Assembly: GCA_020442465.1 (NCBI GenBank)
Contig: JAGRJY010000133.1
Coordinates: 103,655-167,654 of the forward strand
Origin: Lysobacterales bacterium
GTDB lineage: Bacteria; Pseudomonadota; Gammaproteobacteria; Xanthomonadales; Xanthomonadaceae
Length of the DNA: 64,000 nt
Direction: 5' to 3'
Every line of letters starts with the position of its first letter. Within the stretch, counting starts at the first letter, position 1. Below, one piece after another: positions 8,999 through 17,259 of the stretch. The notes under the pieces are model-generated. The model saw only the letters and a program-made list of their open reading frames with translations, was not told the origin of the DNA and ran no database searches. The translations under genes and the position numbers were made by a program.

Positions 8999-9841
8999 TC
9001 AGGACACGAAGGCGCGGATCGCCGCAGCCGCCGGGGCCGGGTCGTCCATGTGCAGATGGTGGCGACCGGGCAGCCGGCACAGCGTGCCCTGCCGCAGCCG
9101 TGCGAACCGTGCCTGCTGGCGTTCGATCGGGAAGAACGCGGGAATCTCCTCGCCGACGATGACCAGGGTGGGGCAGGCGATGGCATCGATCCATGCCTCG
9201 ACGACGTCTTCGCCCAGACGAATCGGCGTGTCGAGCGTGAGCCGCGGGTCGCTGGCCCAGAGGAAGCCGCCCGGCACCGCGCGCAGCCCGCGCTGCATCA
9301 GCGCTTCGGCGCTCGAGGGTGCCATCCGGTTTGCGCTCAGGCGCGCGGCGACGGCATCGGCGACCGAGGCGAACAGGCGCAGCTGCTTGTCGCCCAGCCG
9401 GGCGCGGTCGAGCAGGGCGTTGCGCAGCGCCAGGGTGGCGCGGTCGGCGCCGCCCGAGATCGGCCCGAGCGCCTCCAGCAACACCAGACGTTTCACCCGA
9501 TCGGGCAGCGCCGCGGCGAACGCGGTGGCCACCGCGCCGCCCAGTGAGTGGGCGAGGATGAAGTCCGGCGGATCGCCCAGCTGCTCGAGCGCCGCCAGCA
9601 CGTCGCCGCAGTAGTCGACGAAGTGATAGAAGGTGCCGGCCGGCAGGTGGTCGCAGCGACCGTGGCCGGCGAATTCGAGTGCGGTGATCTCGACCTCGGG
9701 CATCTGCCCGGCCAGGGCGGCGAAACTCATGGCGTTGTCGAGCCAACCATGCAGCGCCAGGGCGCGCATGCCGGCCCCGGCGTTGAAGCGCAATGCCGAC
9801 AGACTGACCCGGCCCTCGATCTGGATTTCCTGTGCGCTCAT
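8999..9841 (-). CDS. Alpha/beta hydrolase
   Basis: The 280-residue protein has the alpha/beta-hydrolase layout. The HGW motif after strand 3 forms the oxyanion region, the nucleophile elbow AHSLGG provides the serine, and HHLHMDDP near the end supplies the histidine. The start at 9841 overlaps the hemH stop (ATGA), so it is translated as the second gene of a hemH operon. In many gammaproteobacteria a hydrolase of this type follows hemH, but its substrate is not known. No signal peptide, so cytosolic. Confidence 0.85.
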   Translation of the reverse strand: MSAQEIQIEGRVSLSALRFNAGAGMRALALHGWLDNAMSFAALAGQMPEVEITALEFAGHGRCDHLPAGTFYHFVDYCGDVLAALEQLGDPPDFILAHSLGGAVATAFAAALPDRVKRLVLLEALGPISGGADRATLALRNALLDRARLGDKQLRLFASVADAVAARLSANRMAPSSAEALMQRGLRAVPGGFLWASDPRLTLDTPIRLGEDVVEAWIDAIACPTLVIVGEEIPAFFPIERQQARFARLRQGTLCRLPGRHHLHMDDPAPAAAAIRAFVS

Positions 9842-10932
9842 GCCTGTGGCCCCCGGTAGGCGTCGCGGGCGGCCTGGCGGGCGGGGATGTCCGGCTGCGC
9901 CATGGCCGGGTCCAGCCCCGGCCACCCGGCGCCGTGCCGTGACGCCAGCGCGGCAAGGAAGCCCGCGTGTGCCGGTTCATCGTTCAGCGCCGGGATGTAG
10001 TGCAGGTCACCCCCCTTCTCGGCGAACGCCTCGGCGTTCTGCATGGCGATTTCTTCCAGTGTCTCCAGACAGTCGACGGCAAAACCCGGGCACACCACGT
10101 CGACCTCCCGCGTGCCGCGGGCGGCGAGGGTCAGCAGGTGGGCGTCGGTATACGGCTGCAGCCAGGGTTCGCGGCCGACCCGTGACTGGAAACTCAGCGA
10201 CCAGCTATTCGGGTCGAGATCCAACCGGTCGGCGATCAGCCGCGCCGAGGCATGGCACTGGCAGAAGTAGGGGTCGCCCGCGCGCAGGTAGCGCTGCGGC
10301 AGGCCATGGAACGAGAACAACAGATGACGCGCGCTGCCGCGCGCCGCGCGATCGCGGCGGATCGAGTCGGCGACCGCATCCAGCCAGGCCGGCTCGCGGT
10401 AGTAGTCGCCGATCCAGCGCAGTTCCGGCTGCCATCGCCAGCTCGCGAGTTCGGCGGTCACGGCGTCGAACACCGTGGCGGTCGTGGTGGCCGAATACTG
10501 TGGATACAGCGGCAGGACGAGCAGGCGCCTGAGGCCACGATCCTTCCATCCGCGCAGTACCTGGGCGATGGAAGGGGAGCCGTAGCGCATTGCCAGACCG
10601 ACCTCGACGTCGGCCGAACGTCGTGCGAGGGCGGCACCCACGGCTTCGGTCAGCCGCTCGCTCCAGACCCGCAATGGCGAGCCCTGGTCGGTCCACACCT
10701 TGGCGTAGGCGCGCGCCGACCTCGGTGAGCGCAGCGGCAGGATGACCCCGTACAGGATCGCCAGCCAGATCGGCCTCGGCACCTCGACCACCCGAGGATC
10801 TGCAAGAAATTCAGCAAGATAGCGTCGAAGCGCGCGCGGGGTCGGCGCGTCCGGCGTGCCCAGATTGACCAGCAGCACGCCGGTCCGGTCCGGGGTGCCG
10901 TGCGCATCGCAGGATCGTCCTTGAAATGTCAT
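9838..10932 (-). CDS. hemH: Ferrochelatase
   Basis: HemH inserts Fe(II) into protoporphyrin IX, the final step of protoheme synthesis. The 364-residue product shows GVLLVNLGTPDAPT at the N-terminus, the metal/porphyrin-binding FSFHGLP segment (conserved His), the SFQSRVGREPWL block and the late acidic LETLEEI helix. The start at 10932 is chosen over the longer frame (10989) because AAGGAAAA lies just upstream and the family begins here. It is first in a two-gene operon and divergent from the exported protein at 11044. Confidence 0.96.
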   Translation of the reverse strand: MTFQGRSCDAHGTPDRTGVLLVNLGTPDAPTPRALRRYLAEFLADPRVVEVPRPIWLAILYGVILPLRSPRSARAYAKVWTDQGSPLRVWSERLTEAVGAALARRSADVEVGLAMRYGSPSIAQVLRGWKDRGLRRLLVLPLYPQYSATTTATVFDAVTAELASWRWQPELRWIGDYYREPAWLDAVADSIRRDRAARGSARHLLFSFHGLPQRYLRAGDPYFCQCHASARLIADRLDLDPNSWSLSFQSRVGREPWLQPYTDAHLLTLAARGTREVDVVCPGFAVDCLETLEEIAMQNAEAFAEKGGDLHYIPALNDEPAHAGFLAALASRHGAGWPGLDPAMAQPDIPARQAARDAYRGPQA

Positions 10933-11043
10933 GGTTTTCCTTGGGTTACGCGCTTCCGCAGCAGCCGCGGGGCTGCTATTCTGTGCCAAGCGCCTGCAAA
11001 GGTGCAGTGACGATTCGCCCCATAAGAGTATAAGGACGACCCG

Positions 11044-11946
11044 ATGCGTCCCCTGAGCTGGACCCGATTTCTGATCGGGGCCATGACCTTGCTACCGCTG
11101 TGCGCCAGCGCGGACCCGATCGGGTACGCGTCGGGCTATTCCGATTTGTATCGGGTGGACATGGCGTCGGGGCAAGCTACCGTGGTGGGCGCAATCGGCT
11201 TCAACGATGTCGAAGGGTTGGCGTTCGCCCCTGACGGCACGCTGTTCGGCGTGGTGGATGCCACGGCAGGCACCGGTGGCGCCGCGACGGACTTCCTCAT
11301 TCGCATCAACCCGTCCAGCGGGCAAGGCACCCTGGTGGGGCCATTGGGTCTCGCGGGCCAAGGTCCCGCCGGCAATCTGGACTACGGCTTGGCATTTACT
11401 TGCGACGGCAAGCTCTGGGCGTCTTCGGATACCACCGGGGAACTCTGGGAGGTGAATCGCTCCTCCGGCAGCGCGCACCGCGTCGGCGCCACCGGTCAGG
11501 CGATCTCCGGACTGGCGGCCTCGCCTGACGGACTCTTCGGCATCAGTGTGGGGGCGACGCCTTCGCTGTTCCGGATCGACACCACCGATGCAAGCGCGAC
11601 GCTCGTTGGCCAGCTCAATGTGGGCGGGGTCGTGGACGATGCGGGTCTGGATTTTGCGTCTGACGGGCAGCTGTGGGCGGTGCTCGATCCCGAACCCGCC
11701 GCCGTCGGCCCAAGTCGCGCCGTACGCGTCAGCACTGAGCTGGGTCGCGCAAACCTGGCTTCGACGGTCAACGCAGCCGTGGGCATGGAGGCGCTGGCCT
11801 TTCCGAATGCTGACCTTTGCCAGACGACAGCGCCGGTGCTCGCTTCCGTAGAAGTGCCCGGCCCCCGTCCTTGGCAGCTGCTGCTGCTCGCCGTCGTGAT
11901 CGGCATGCTGTCGGTGCCTGTGCTGCGGTCGCGGTCGGGCGCTTGA
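11044..11946 (+). CDS. Secreted beta-propeller-like protein with a putative exosortase-type C-terminal tail
   Basis: The 300-residue protein starts with a signal peptide (MRPLSWTRFLIGAMTLLPLCASA). About five repeats follow of the kind GLAFAPDGTLFGV/LYRVDMASGQATVVG, the strand pattern of NHL/WD-like beta-propellers. The last 32 residues form three parts: a VPGPRPWQ motif, a hydrophobic helix (LLLLAVVIGMLSVPVL) and the basic end RSRSGA. This resembles the IPTLxxWG-CTERM sorting tail, keeping Pro at position 2 and Trp at position 7, and fits the exosortase H encoded at 39973. The propeller and tail calls are by eye. No operon partner; stop and start are flanked by 100-180 bp spacers. Confidence 0.65.
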   Translation: MRPLSWTRFLIGAMTLLPLCASADPIGYASGYSDLYRVDMASGQATVVGAIGFNDVEGLAFAPDGTLFGVVDATAGTGGAATDFLIRINPSSGQGTLVGPLGLAGQGPAGNLDYGLAFTCDGKLWASSDTTGELWEVNRSSGSAHRVGATGQAISGLAASPDGLFGISVGATPSLFRIDTTDASATLVGQLNVGGVVDDAGLDFASDGQLWAVLDPEPAAVGPSRAVRVSTELGRANLASTVNAAVGMEALAFPNADLCQTTAPVLASVEVPGPRPWQLLLLAVVIGMLSVPVLRSRSGA

Positions 11947-12124
11947 AGCGCCCGCGCGGCGGCGTTCCCGCGGCTGCGCGTTCTCCCTCGCATCGGTTAG
12001 CATCGGCGGCGCCGACCGCATGGCCGAGCCTGTTGTTCCGGCCGTGCGGGCAAGAGGCCAGCTGCGGTTCAACTGCGTTGACGCAGACTTCCGACCCATC
12101 CGACTCCTCGAGGAATGCCAGTCG

Positions 12125-12811
12125 ATGAAAGTTTCGATGCGTGTGGGTGCGGCCCTGATGTTGCTTGGCCTGGTCCAGGCCTCGGGCGCGCTCGCCGGTG
12201 AAAAGGAAATCCAGAAAGCCCGCGACGCGGTGGTCGTGCTCGACGAAATCATGCGCGCGCCGGACCAGTCGGTGCCGGCGTCGCTGCTGCGCGACGCCTA
12301 CGCGGTCGCCGTGATTCCGAACGTGGTCAAGGCGGGTTTCGTGGTCGGCGGTCGCGGTGGCAAGGGCCTGATCTCGGTGAAGACAGCCAACGGCACCTGG
12401 AGCAATCCGAGCTACCTCAAGCTGGCCGGGGCGAGCGTGGGCTTCCAGGCCGGCGTGCAGGCGACTGACGTGGTGCTGGTGTTTCGCAGCAAGAAGGGCG
12501 TCGACACCATCGTCAACGGCAAAGTGACCCTCGGCGGCGACATGTCGGTCGCGGCCGGTCCGGTCGGGCGCACCGCGCAGGCGTCGACCGACGGTCACTT
12601 CAAGGCGGAGATCTATTCCTACTCGCGCGCGCGTGGCCTGTTCGCCGGCGTCGCGCTCGATGGCGCGATCATCTCGATCGACCACCGTGCGAACCAGTCG
12701 ATCTACGGCCGCAACACGACGCCGCGGGCGATCTTCGAGGGCCGCGTGAACATGCCGCCCGGCGAGATCGTCGATCTGCGCGATCGACTCGAGGAATACT
12801 CGGCGCGTTGA
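12125..12811 (+). CDS. SYLF (Ysc84/DUF500) domain exported protein
   Basis: The 228-residue protein has a signal peptide ending near ALAGEKE. The rest is a SYLF domain: an N-terminal helix (AVVVLDEIMRAPDQSVPASLLRDAYAVAVIP), a glycine-rich strand region (GFVVGGRGGKGLISVK), the SVGFQAGVQATDVVLVF segment and a C-terminal loop with YSYSRARGLFAGVALDGA. Related domains bind lipids; the bacterial versions are usually periplasmic and of unknown role. The start at 12125 places the signal peptide first; the open frame to 12020 is ignored. Confidence 0.85.
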   Translation: MKVSMRVGAALMLLGLVQASGALAGEKEIQKARDAVVVLDEIMRAPDQSVPASLLRDAYAVAVIPNVVKAGFVVGGRGGKGLISVKTANGTWSNPSYLKLAGASVGFQAGVQATDVVLVFRSKKGVDTIVNGKVTLGGDMSVAAGPVGRTAQASTDGHFKAEIYSYSRARGLFAGVALDGAIISIDHRANQSIYGRNTTPRAIFEGRVNMPPGEIVDLRDRLEEYSAR

Positions 12812-13035
12812 TGCCTCGTGGCTGAAAGCCGCCGGCTGATCGCAGCGCAGACTGTGGGCGCGTACACGCCGGCGGGTGACGACAACGCGGTATTCATTCT
12901 GGCGGCGCATGCCCGTGACGTCGACTCCCGACATGGCACGCATGGCGCTTCTGTGTGCGGCCGGGCCGTGATGCCGCATGCATGGCGCAGTGACGCGCTA
13001 TGCTTCACCTCATCGAATCCCGGGACAGCAAGACA

Positions 13036-13260
13036 ATGGGTAGTTTGAGCATCTGGCATTGGCTGATCGTGCTTGCGGTAGTGGTGGTGGTGTTCGGCAC
13101 CAAGAAACTGCGCAACGCCGGTGGCGACCTCGGCGCCGCGATCCGCAGCTTCAAGAAGGGCCTCAACGAAGGCGAGGACGAAACCGGCAAGCTCGAAGAC
13201 GGGCAGGACAAGTCGGAATCGTCGCGCGCCTCCAAGCAGCAGGACTCGGTCAAACGCTGA
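13036..13260 (+). CDS. tatA: Twin-arginine translocase subunit TatA
   Basis: The 74-residue protein has one short N-terminal membrane helix ([16 protein letters not shown]), the hinge TKKLRNAG and an amphipathic helix [13 protein letters not shown], then a charged tail. This is the TatA layout that forms the protein-conducting assembly for folded proteins. The start at 13036 gives the family beginning MGSLSIWHW. It is the first gene of tatABC, with a 12-bp gap to tatB. Confidence 0.95.
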   Translation: MGSLSIWHWLIVLAVVVVVFGTKKLRNAGGDLGAAIRSFKKGLNEGEDETGKLEDGQDKSESSRASKQQDSVKR

Positions 13261-13272
13261 CCGGCGCGGTGC

Positions 13273-13677
13273 ATGTTCGACATCGGATTCACCGAACTGC
13301 TGCTGGTGGGCGTCGTGGCGCTGATCGTGCTCGGCCCCGAGCGTTTGCCGCGTGCCGCGCGGATGGCGGGGCTGTGGATGCGCAAGGCACGGGCGAGTTG
13401 GTATTCCATGCGCAGCGAGTTCGAGCGCGAGCTCGCCGATGAAGACCTGCGGCGCAGCCTGAAACAGGGTGGCGAGCAGGCCAAGGCGCTCAAGCAGGAG
13501 ATCGAGCAGTCGACGCGGGCGATCGGCGACGAACTGTCTGCCGCGCCGCGCGCGGCCGAAGAGGCGGTGCAATCGATTCGTCGTGACATCGAGGACGGCG
13601 CATCGCCCGACGGGAACACGCCTGGCAGCGAACGCGAGGAAGCCGCGGTCGCGACCAAGGAAGGCTCGGCCCCGTGA
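13273..13677 (+). CDS. tatB: Twin-arginine translocase subunit TatB
   Basis: The 134-residue protein starts MFDIGFTELLLVGVVALIVLGPERLP, the TatB membrane helix with its Glu and the GPE/RLP hinge. A long amphipathic and acidic tail rich in Ala and Glu follows. TatB pairs with TatC to receive twin-arginine signal peptides. The stop overlaps the GTG of tatC by 4 bp. A likely client, the DUF1501 protein with an RRDFIRR leader, is encoded at 43683-45083. Confidence 0.95.
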   Translation: MFDIGFTELLLVGVVALIVLGPERLPRAARMAGLWMRKARASWYSMRSEFERELADEDLRRSLKQGGEQAKALKQEIEQSTRAIGDELSAAPRAAEEAVQSIRRDIEDGASPDGNTPGSEREEAAVATKEGSAP

Positions 13678-14432
13678 GCGCCGAAGACGCCCCGGAAGAG
13701 ACCCTGATCAGTCATCTGGTCGAGCTGCGCGCACGATTGCTGCGCGCGGTGGTGGCGGTGCTGGTGGTCTTTCTTGCCTTGCTGCCCTTCGCCCAGCGGC
13801 TGTACACCGAGTTTGCCGAGCCGCTGCTGCGGGCCCTGCCCAAGGGCGCACAGATCATCGCGATCGACGTGGCCAGCCCGTTCTTCGCGCCGATCAAGCT
13901 CGCCTTTGTGGTGGCGATCCTGATCGCGATGCCGGCGGTGATCTACCAGGCCTGGGCATTCGTCGCCCCGGGCCTGTACCGCCACGAACAGCGTCTCGCC
14001 AGGCCGCTGCTGTTTTCCGCGGCGATCCTGTTCTACGCCGGGTGCGCGTTCGCCTGGTATCTGGTGCTGCCGACCGTGTTCAAGTTCCTCACCGCGGTCA
14101 CCCCGGATGGCGTCGCGATGATGACCGACATCAGCCGCTATCTGGATTTCGTGCTGGTGATCTTCCTCGCGTTCGGATTCTGCTTCGAGGTGCCGGTCGC
14201 GGTGGTGATCCTGGTGCTGCTGGGATGGGTGGATGTGGCGCAGCTGCGTGAGGCGCGCGGCTACGTGATCGTCGGTGCGTTCGTGATCGCCGCCATCCTG
14301 ACCCCGCCTGACGTCGTCTCGCAGCTGATGCTGGCGGTGCCGATGTGCCTGCTGTACGAGGCCGGCATCTTCACCGCGCGCTGGTTGCCGCGTCAGACCC
14401 GCTCGGCGGACCAGGCCTCGGGAGCCGGCTGA
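13674..14432 (+). CDS. tatC: Twin-arginine translocase subunit TatC
   Basis: The 252-residue multispanning protein is the receptor of the Tat system. It begins with the SHLVELRARLLRA motif before helix 1. It contains PAVIYQAWAFVAPGLYRHE, the conserved first-loop Phe-Val-Ala-Pro-Gly-Leu signature, and FGFCFEVPV in the middle, with six membrane segments visible. The GTG start overlaps tatB. It converges on ahcY, with a terminator between them for the opposite strand. Confidence 0.96.
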   Translation: MSAEDAPEETLISHLVELRARLLRAVVAVLVVFLALLPFAQRLYTEFAEPLLRALPKGAQIIAIDVASPFFAPIKLAFVVAILIAMPAVIYQAWAFVAPGLYRHEQRLARPLLFSAAILFYAGCAFAWYLVLPTVFKFLTAVTPDGVAMMTDISRYLDFVLVIFLAFGFCFEVPVAVVILVLLGWVDVAQLREARGYVIVGAFVIAAILTPPDVVSQLMLAVPMCLLYEAGIFTARWLPRQTRSADQASGAG

Positions 14433-14507
14433 GCGTCGGCCGGATGAGCCGCGCTGACTGACTCCGCTCGGCTGTTCACGATCTCCTCGCGGCGCGCGTG
14501 CAGGCGC

Positions 14508-14535
14508 CAAAGAAAACGGGCGCCGAAGCGCCCGT
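14508..14535 (-). terminator. Rho-independent terminator of ahcY
   Basis: On the minus strand, ACGGGCGC-TTCG-GCGCCCGT forms an 8-bp stem with a stable TTCG tetraloop followed by TTTTCTTT. It lies 26 bp beyond the ahcY stop, in the convergent space with tatC. Confidence 0.9.
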
Positions 14536-14561
14536 CGTCGTGCATCGATGAAACGTATGGC

Positions 14562-16004
14562 TCAGTAGCGGTAGTGCTCGGGCTTGTACGGCCCTTCCAC
14601 CGGCACGCCGATGTAGTCGGCCTGTTCCTGGGTGAGCTTCGTCAGCTTCACGCCGATCTGCTCGAGGTGCAGACGAGCGACTTCTTCGTCCAGCTTCTTC
14701 GGCAGACGGTAGACCGTCTTCTGGTAGCTGTCCTTGTTGGCCCACAGGTCGATCTGGGCCAGCGTCTGGTTGGAGAAGCTGTTCGACATCACGAAGCTCG
14801 GGTGACCGTGGGCGCAGCCCAGGTTCACCAGACGGCCTTCAGCCAGCAGGTACAGCGAGCGGCCGCTGTCCTTGAACGTGTAGCGGTCGACCTGCGGCTT
14901 GATGGTGTCACGCTCGGCACGACCCGCGGTGACTTCGGCGTTGAGCCTTTCGACCTGGATCTCGTTGTCGAAGTGGCCGATGTTGCAGACCAGCGTCTTG
15001 TCCTTCATCGCCTGCATGTGGTCGAGGCGGATGATGTCGCGGTTGCCGGTGGTGGTGACGAAGATGTCGGCCTCGTGAATGACGTCCTCGATGGTCTTCA
15101 CCTCGAAGCCTTCCATGGCTGCCTGCAGCGCATTGATCGGGTCGATCTCGGTGACGATCACGCGGGCGCCCTGGTTGCGCAGCGAGTGTGCCGAACCCTT
15201 GCCGACGTCACCGTAGCCGCAGACCACCGCGGTCTTGCCGGCGATCATCAGGTCGGTAGCGCGCTTGATCGCGTCGACCAGCGATTCGCGGCAGCCGTAG
15301 AGGTTGTCGAACTTCGACTTGGTGACCGAATCGTTGACGTTGATCGCGGGCACCAGCAGCTTGCCGGCTTCCATCATCTGGTACAGGCGATGCACGCCGG
15401 TGGTGGTTTCTTCGGACACGCCGCGCCATTCGCTGGCGACGACCTTCCAGAAGCCCGGACGCTCGCTCTTGGTGCGCTTGAGCAGATTCTTGATCACCTG
15501 CTCCTCGTGGTTCGAGGACGGCGTGTCGACCCAGTTGTCGCCGTTCTCCATGTCCACGCCCTTGTGGATCAGCAGGGTCGCGTCACCGCCATCGTCGACG
15601 ATCAGCTCCGGACCTTTCATGCCGGGGTGGGTCAGCATGTCGAGCGTGCAGTCCCAGTACTCCTCCAGCGACTCGCCCTTCCAGGCGAACACCGGGATGC
15701 CGGTCGCGGCGATCGCGGCGGCGGCGTCGTCCTGGGTCGAGAAGATGTTGCAGCTGGCCCAGCGCACGTTGGCGCCGAGTGCCGACAACGTCTCGATCAG
15801 CACCGCGGTTTCCTTGGTCATGTGCAGCGAGCCGGATACGCGCACGCCGGCCAGCGGCTTGAGCGGGGCGTACTTGGCGCGGATCTGCATCAGGCCGGGC
15901 ATTTCTTCCTCGGCCATGCGGATGCGCTTGCGGCCGAGTTCGGCCAGCGACATGTCACGGACTTTGAAATCCTGCGTGGGCAGGTCTTTGACTACAGCGT
16001 TCAT
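14562..16004 (-). CDS. ahcY: Adenosylhomocysteinase (SAH hydrolase)
   Basis: The 480-residue enzyme splits S-adenosylhomocysteine into adenosine and homocysteine, clearing the product inhibitor of methylation. Visible are [16 protein letters not shown] near the N-terminus, the catalytic [19 protein letters not shown] segment, the NAD-binding [12 protein letters not shown] loop, GHFDNEI, and the C-terminal PYKPEHYRY that completes the partner's cofactor site. The length includes the roughly 40-residue insert usual in bacteria. A SAH riboswitch lies 24 bp upstream of the start, so expression should rise with SAH. metK is 2.2 kb away on the same strand. Confidence 0.98.
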   Translation of the reverse strand: MNAVVKDLPTQDFKVRDMSLAELGRKRIRMAEEEMPGLMQIRAKYAPLKPLAGVRVSGSLHMTKETAVLIETLSALGANVRWASCNIFSTQDDAAAAIAATGIPVFAWKGESLEEYWDCTLDMLTHPGMKGPELIVDDGGDATLLIHKGVDMENGDNWVDTPSSNHEEQVIKNLLKRTKSERPGFWKVVASEWRGVSEETTTGVHRLYQMMEAGKLLVPAINVNDSVTKSKFDNLYGCRESLVDAIKRATDLMIAGKTAVVCGYGDVGKGSAHSLRNQGARVIVTEIDPINALQAAMEGFEVKTIEDVIHEADIFVTTTGNRDIIRLDHMQAMKDKTLVCNIGHFDNEIQVERLNAEVTAGRAERDTIKPQVDRYTFKDSGRSLYLLAEGRLVNLGCAHGHPSFVMSNSFSNQTLAQIDLWANKDSYQKTVYRLPKKLDEEVARLHLEQIGVKLTKLTQEQADYIGVPVEGPYKPEHYRY

Positions 16005-16027
16005 GGGCGTTTGCTCCAGTGGATTGA

Positions 16028-16098
16028 GCGGGCGCCGTTGCGTTGCGTTCCCGCGCCGAGCCTGAGCCGGGAGTCCGGCATGCAGCGCCCCTCGGCGG
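16028..16098 (-). ncRNA. SAH riboswitch in the ahcY leader
   Basis: Read on the minus strand, the leader has CCGAGGGGCGCTGCA (16083-16097), then a variable hairpin, then CAGGCTCGG (16056-16064), then AACGGCGCCC (16030-16039). These are the invariant blocks of the known SAH aptamer: the first and second pair by CCGAG/CTCGG, and GGGGCGC can form the pseudoknot with GCGCC. Order, spacing and location directly before ahcY all fit. The family typically turns on downstream expression when SAH binds. The 3' edge is 24 nt from the ATG, which suggests control of ribosome access, though this part is inference. Confidence 0.93.
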
Positions 16099-16143
16099 GG
16101 TGATCGTGGGCGGCCGGGGATTCAGGCACGCCGCGCGGGCGCC

Positions 16144-16149
16144 ATTGTA
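16144..16149 (-). promoter_or_regulatory. Candidate -10 element of the ahcY promoter
   Basis: TACAAT on the minus strand matches the consensus at 5 of 6 positions. It lies about 46 bp upstream of the first aptamer block, a sensible distance for the riboswitch leader. No good -35 hexamer is visible at 16-18 bp. Confidence 0.4.
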
Positions 16150-16369
16150 CCGGCATCGCCGACGGGCTGCCGCCCCCCGAACGGGTCATTTCGGATCAAA
16201 TCGGAACGAATATTGAGCGGAAATTTAACTTTCTATCGCTTTTGTCACGAATTCGGGGTATTGTCCGCAACGCTGTTTGCCAGGGTCACAGTGAATCGTG
16301 TCCTGATGTTGTCGATCCACCGATCTGCGCCATCGATCGTTCTCGGTATTCCTAGCAACCAGTACTGAT

Positions 16370-16388
16370 CCACGGGATGGTCCCGTGG
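16370..16388 (+). promoter_or_regulatory. Perfect hairpin in the cold-shock gene leader
   Basis: CCACGGGA-TGG-TCCCGTGG forms an 8-bp stem with a 3-nt loop, 34 bp upstream of the cold-shock ATG. Cold-shock mRNAs often have structured leaders that refold at low temperature, but that this one does so is inference. Confidence 0.5.
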
Positions 16389-16422
16389 TTCTCTCCATCG
16401 TTGCTTACAAAGGAGCATCAAG

Positions 16423-16632
16423 ATGTCTGATCGTCAGACCGGTACCGTCAAGTGGTTCAACGACGCCAAGGGCTTCGGCTTCATCACGCCGGAAAGCGGC
16501 CCCGACCTGTTCGTGCACTTCCGTTCCATCCAGGGTTCGGGCTTCAAGACCCTGCAGGAAGGCCAGAAGGTGAGCTTCAAGGCCGTCCAGGGCCAGAAGG
16601 GCATGCAGGCTGACGAGGTGCAGGCGCTGTAA
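16423..16632 (+). CDS. Cold-shock protein (CspA family)
   Basis: The 69-residue single cold-shock domain binds single-stranded RNA/DNA. RNP1 KGFGFI and RNP2 LFVHF are both present, as is the usual [14 protein letters not shown] opening. The start has a strong AAGGAG site 7 bp upstream. Upstream lies an AT-rich segment (about 16198-16250), which with the long leader and hairpin suggests its own promoter. A strong terminator follows, so it is monocistronic. Confidence 0.95.
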   Translation: MSDRQTGTVKWFNDAKGFGFITPESGPDLFVHFRSIQGSGFKTLQEGQKVSFKAVQGQKGMQADEVQAL

Positions 16633-16659
16633 GCGTCCTGTTCACTCGAAGTCTCGAGA

Positions 16660-16690
16660 ACGCCGGCCTCGCGCCGGCGTTTTCTTTTTT
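16660..16690 (+). terminator. Rho-independent terminator of the cold-shock gene
   Basis: ACGCCGGC (16660-16667) pairs with GCCGGCGT (16673-16680), followed by TTTCTTTTTT. It lies 27 bp after the stop. Confidence 0.92.
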
Positions 16691-16802
16691 GGCCAGCGAA
16701 ACGATGCATGTCGCCGCGCGCTCGCTGGCCGGTGACAGCCGGGATGCAGACAGGCCGAGCGCGGTGGCGCTACGATGACCGCCTGCAGCCGAGGTGCAAG
16801 CG

Positions 16803-17177
16803 ATGCTCTGTCCGAAATGCCATGCCGCCATGGAACACGTGGTGATCGACAACACCCAGGTCGACCGGTGCACCGAGTGCCGCGGGCTGTGGTTCGATCT
16901 GGAAGAGCATGAAGAGCTGAAGGCGCATGCCGACGCGCTGGACACCGGCGACCCGGCGCTCGGCAGCCTGCAGAACGCGATCGATCGCATTCGCTGCCCG
17001 ATCTGTCCGGGCGATCAGCTGATGATCCGCATGGTCGACCCCAAGCAGCCGCACATCTGGTTCGAAAGCTGTGGCGTCTGCCACGGCCGCTTCTACGACG
17101 CCGGCGAGTTCAAGGACTTCGCCGACTTCACGGTCGCGGAGTGGTTTCGCAGCCTGCGTTCCACGCCCCGACCCTGA
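16803..17177 (+). CDS. TFIIB-type zinc-ribbon protein
   Basis: The 124-residue protein begins MLCPKCHAAMEHVV with a second pair DRCTECRGLWFD, the zf-TFIIB pattern in which four cysteines bind zinc. A second, more divergent set follows (IRCPICPGD and ESCGVCHGRFYDAGE), so it is a tandem zinc-ribbon protein. The ATG at 16803 is preferred because GAGGTG lies just upstream; an in-frame GTG at 16794 overlaps that site. The function of this small bacterial family is not established. It is transcribed alone between two terminated units. Confidence 0.8.
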   Translation: MLCPKCHAAMEHVVIDNTQVDRCTECRGLWFDLEEHEELKAHADALDTGDPALGSLQNAIDRIRCPICPGDQLMIRMVDPKQPHIWFESCGVCHGRFYDAGEFKDFADFTVAEWFRSLRSTPRP

Positions 17178-17259
17178 CGAATCTGCCCGGTCGGCAGGTA
17201 TGGCCCTGTCGCCACCTGACCGCTGCGGGACGGATTCAGTTTCGTTGCCGGTCTGCAGC

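Noticed and set aside
16028..16098. Reading the ahcY leader as an open frame of the neighbouring gene
   Set aside because: The frame here has no motif, and the aptamer blocks explain the conservation better.
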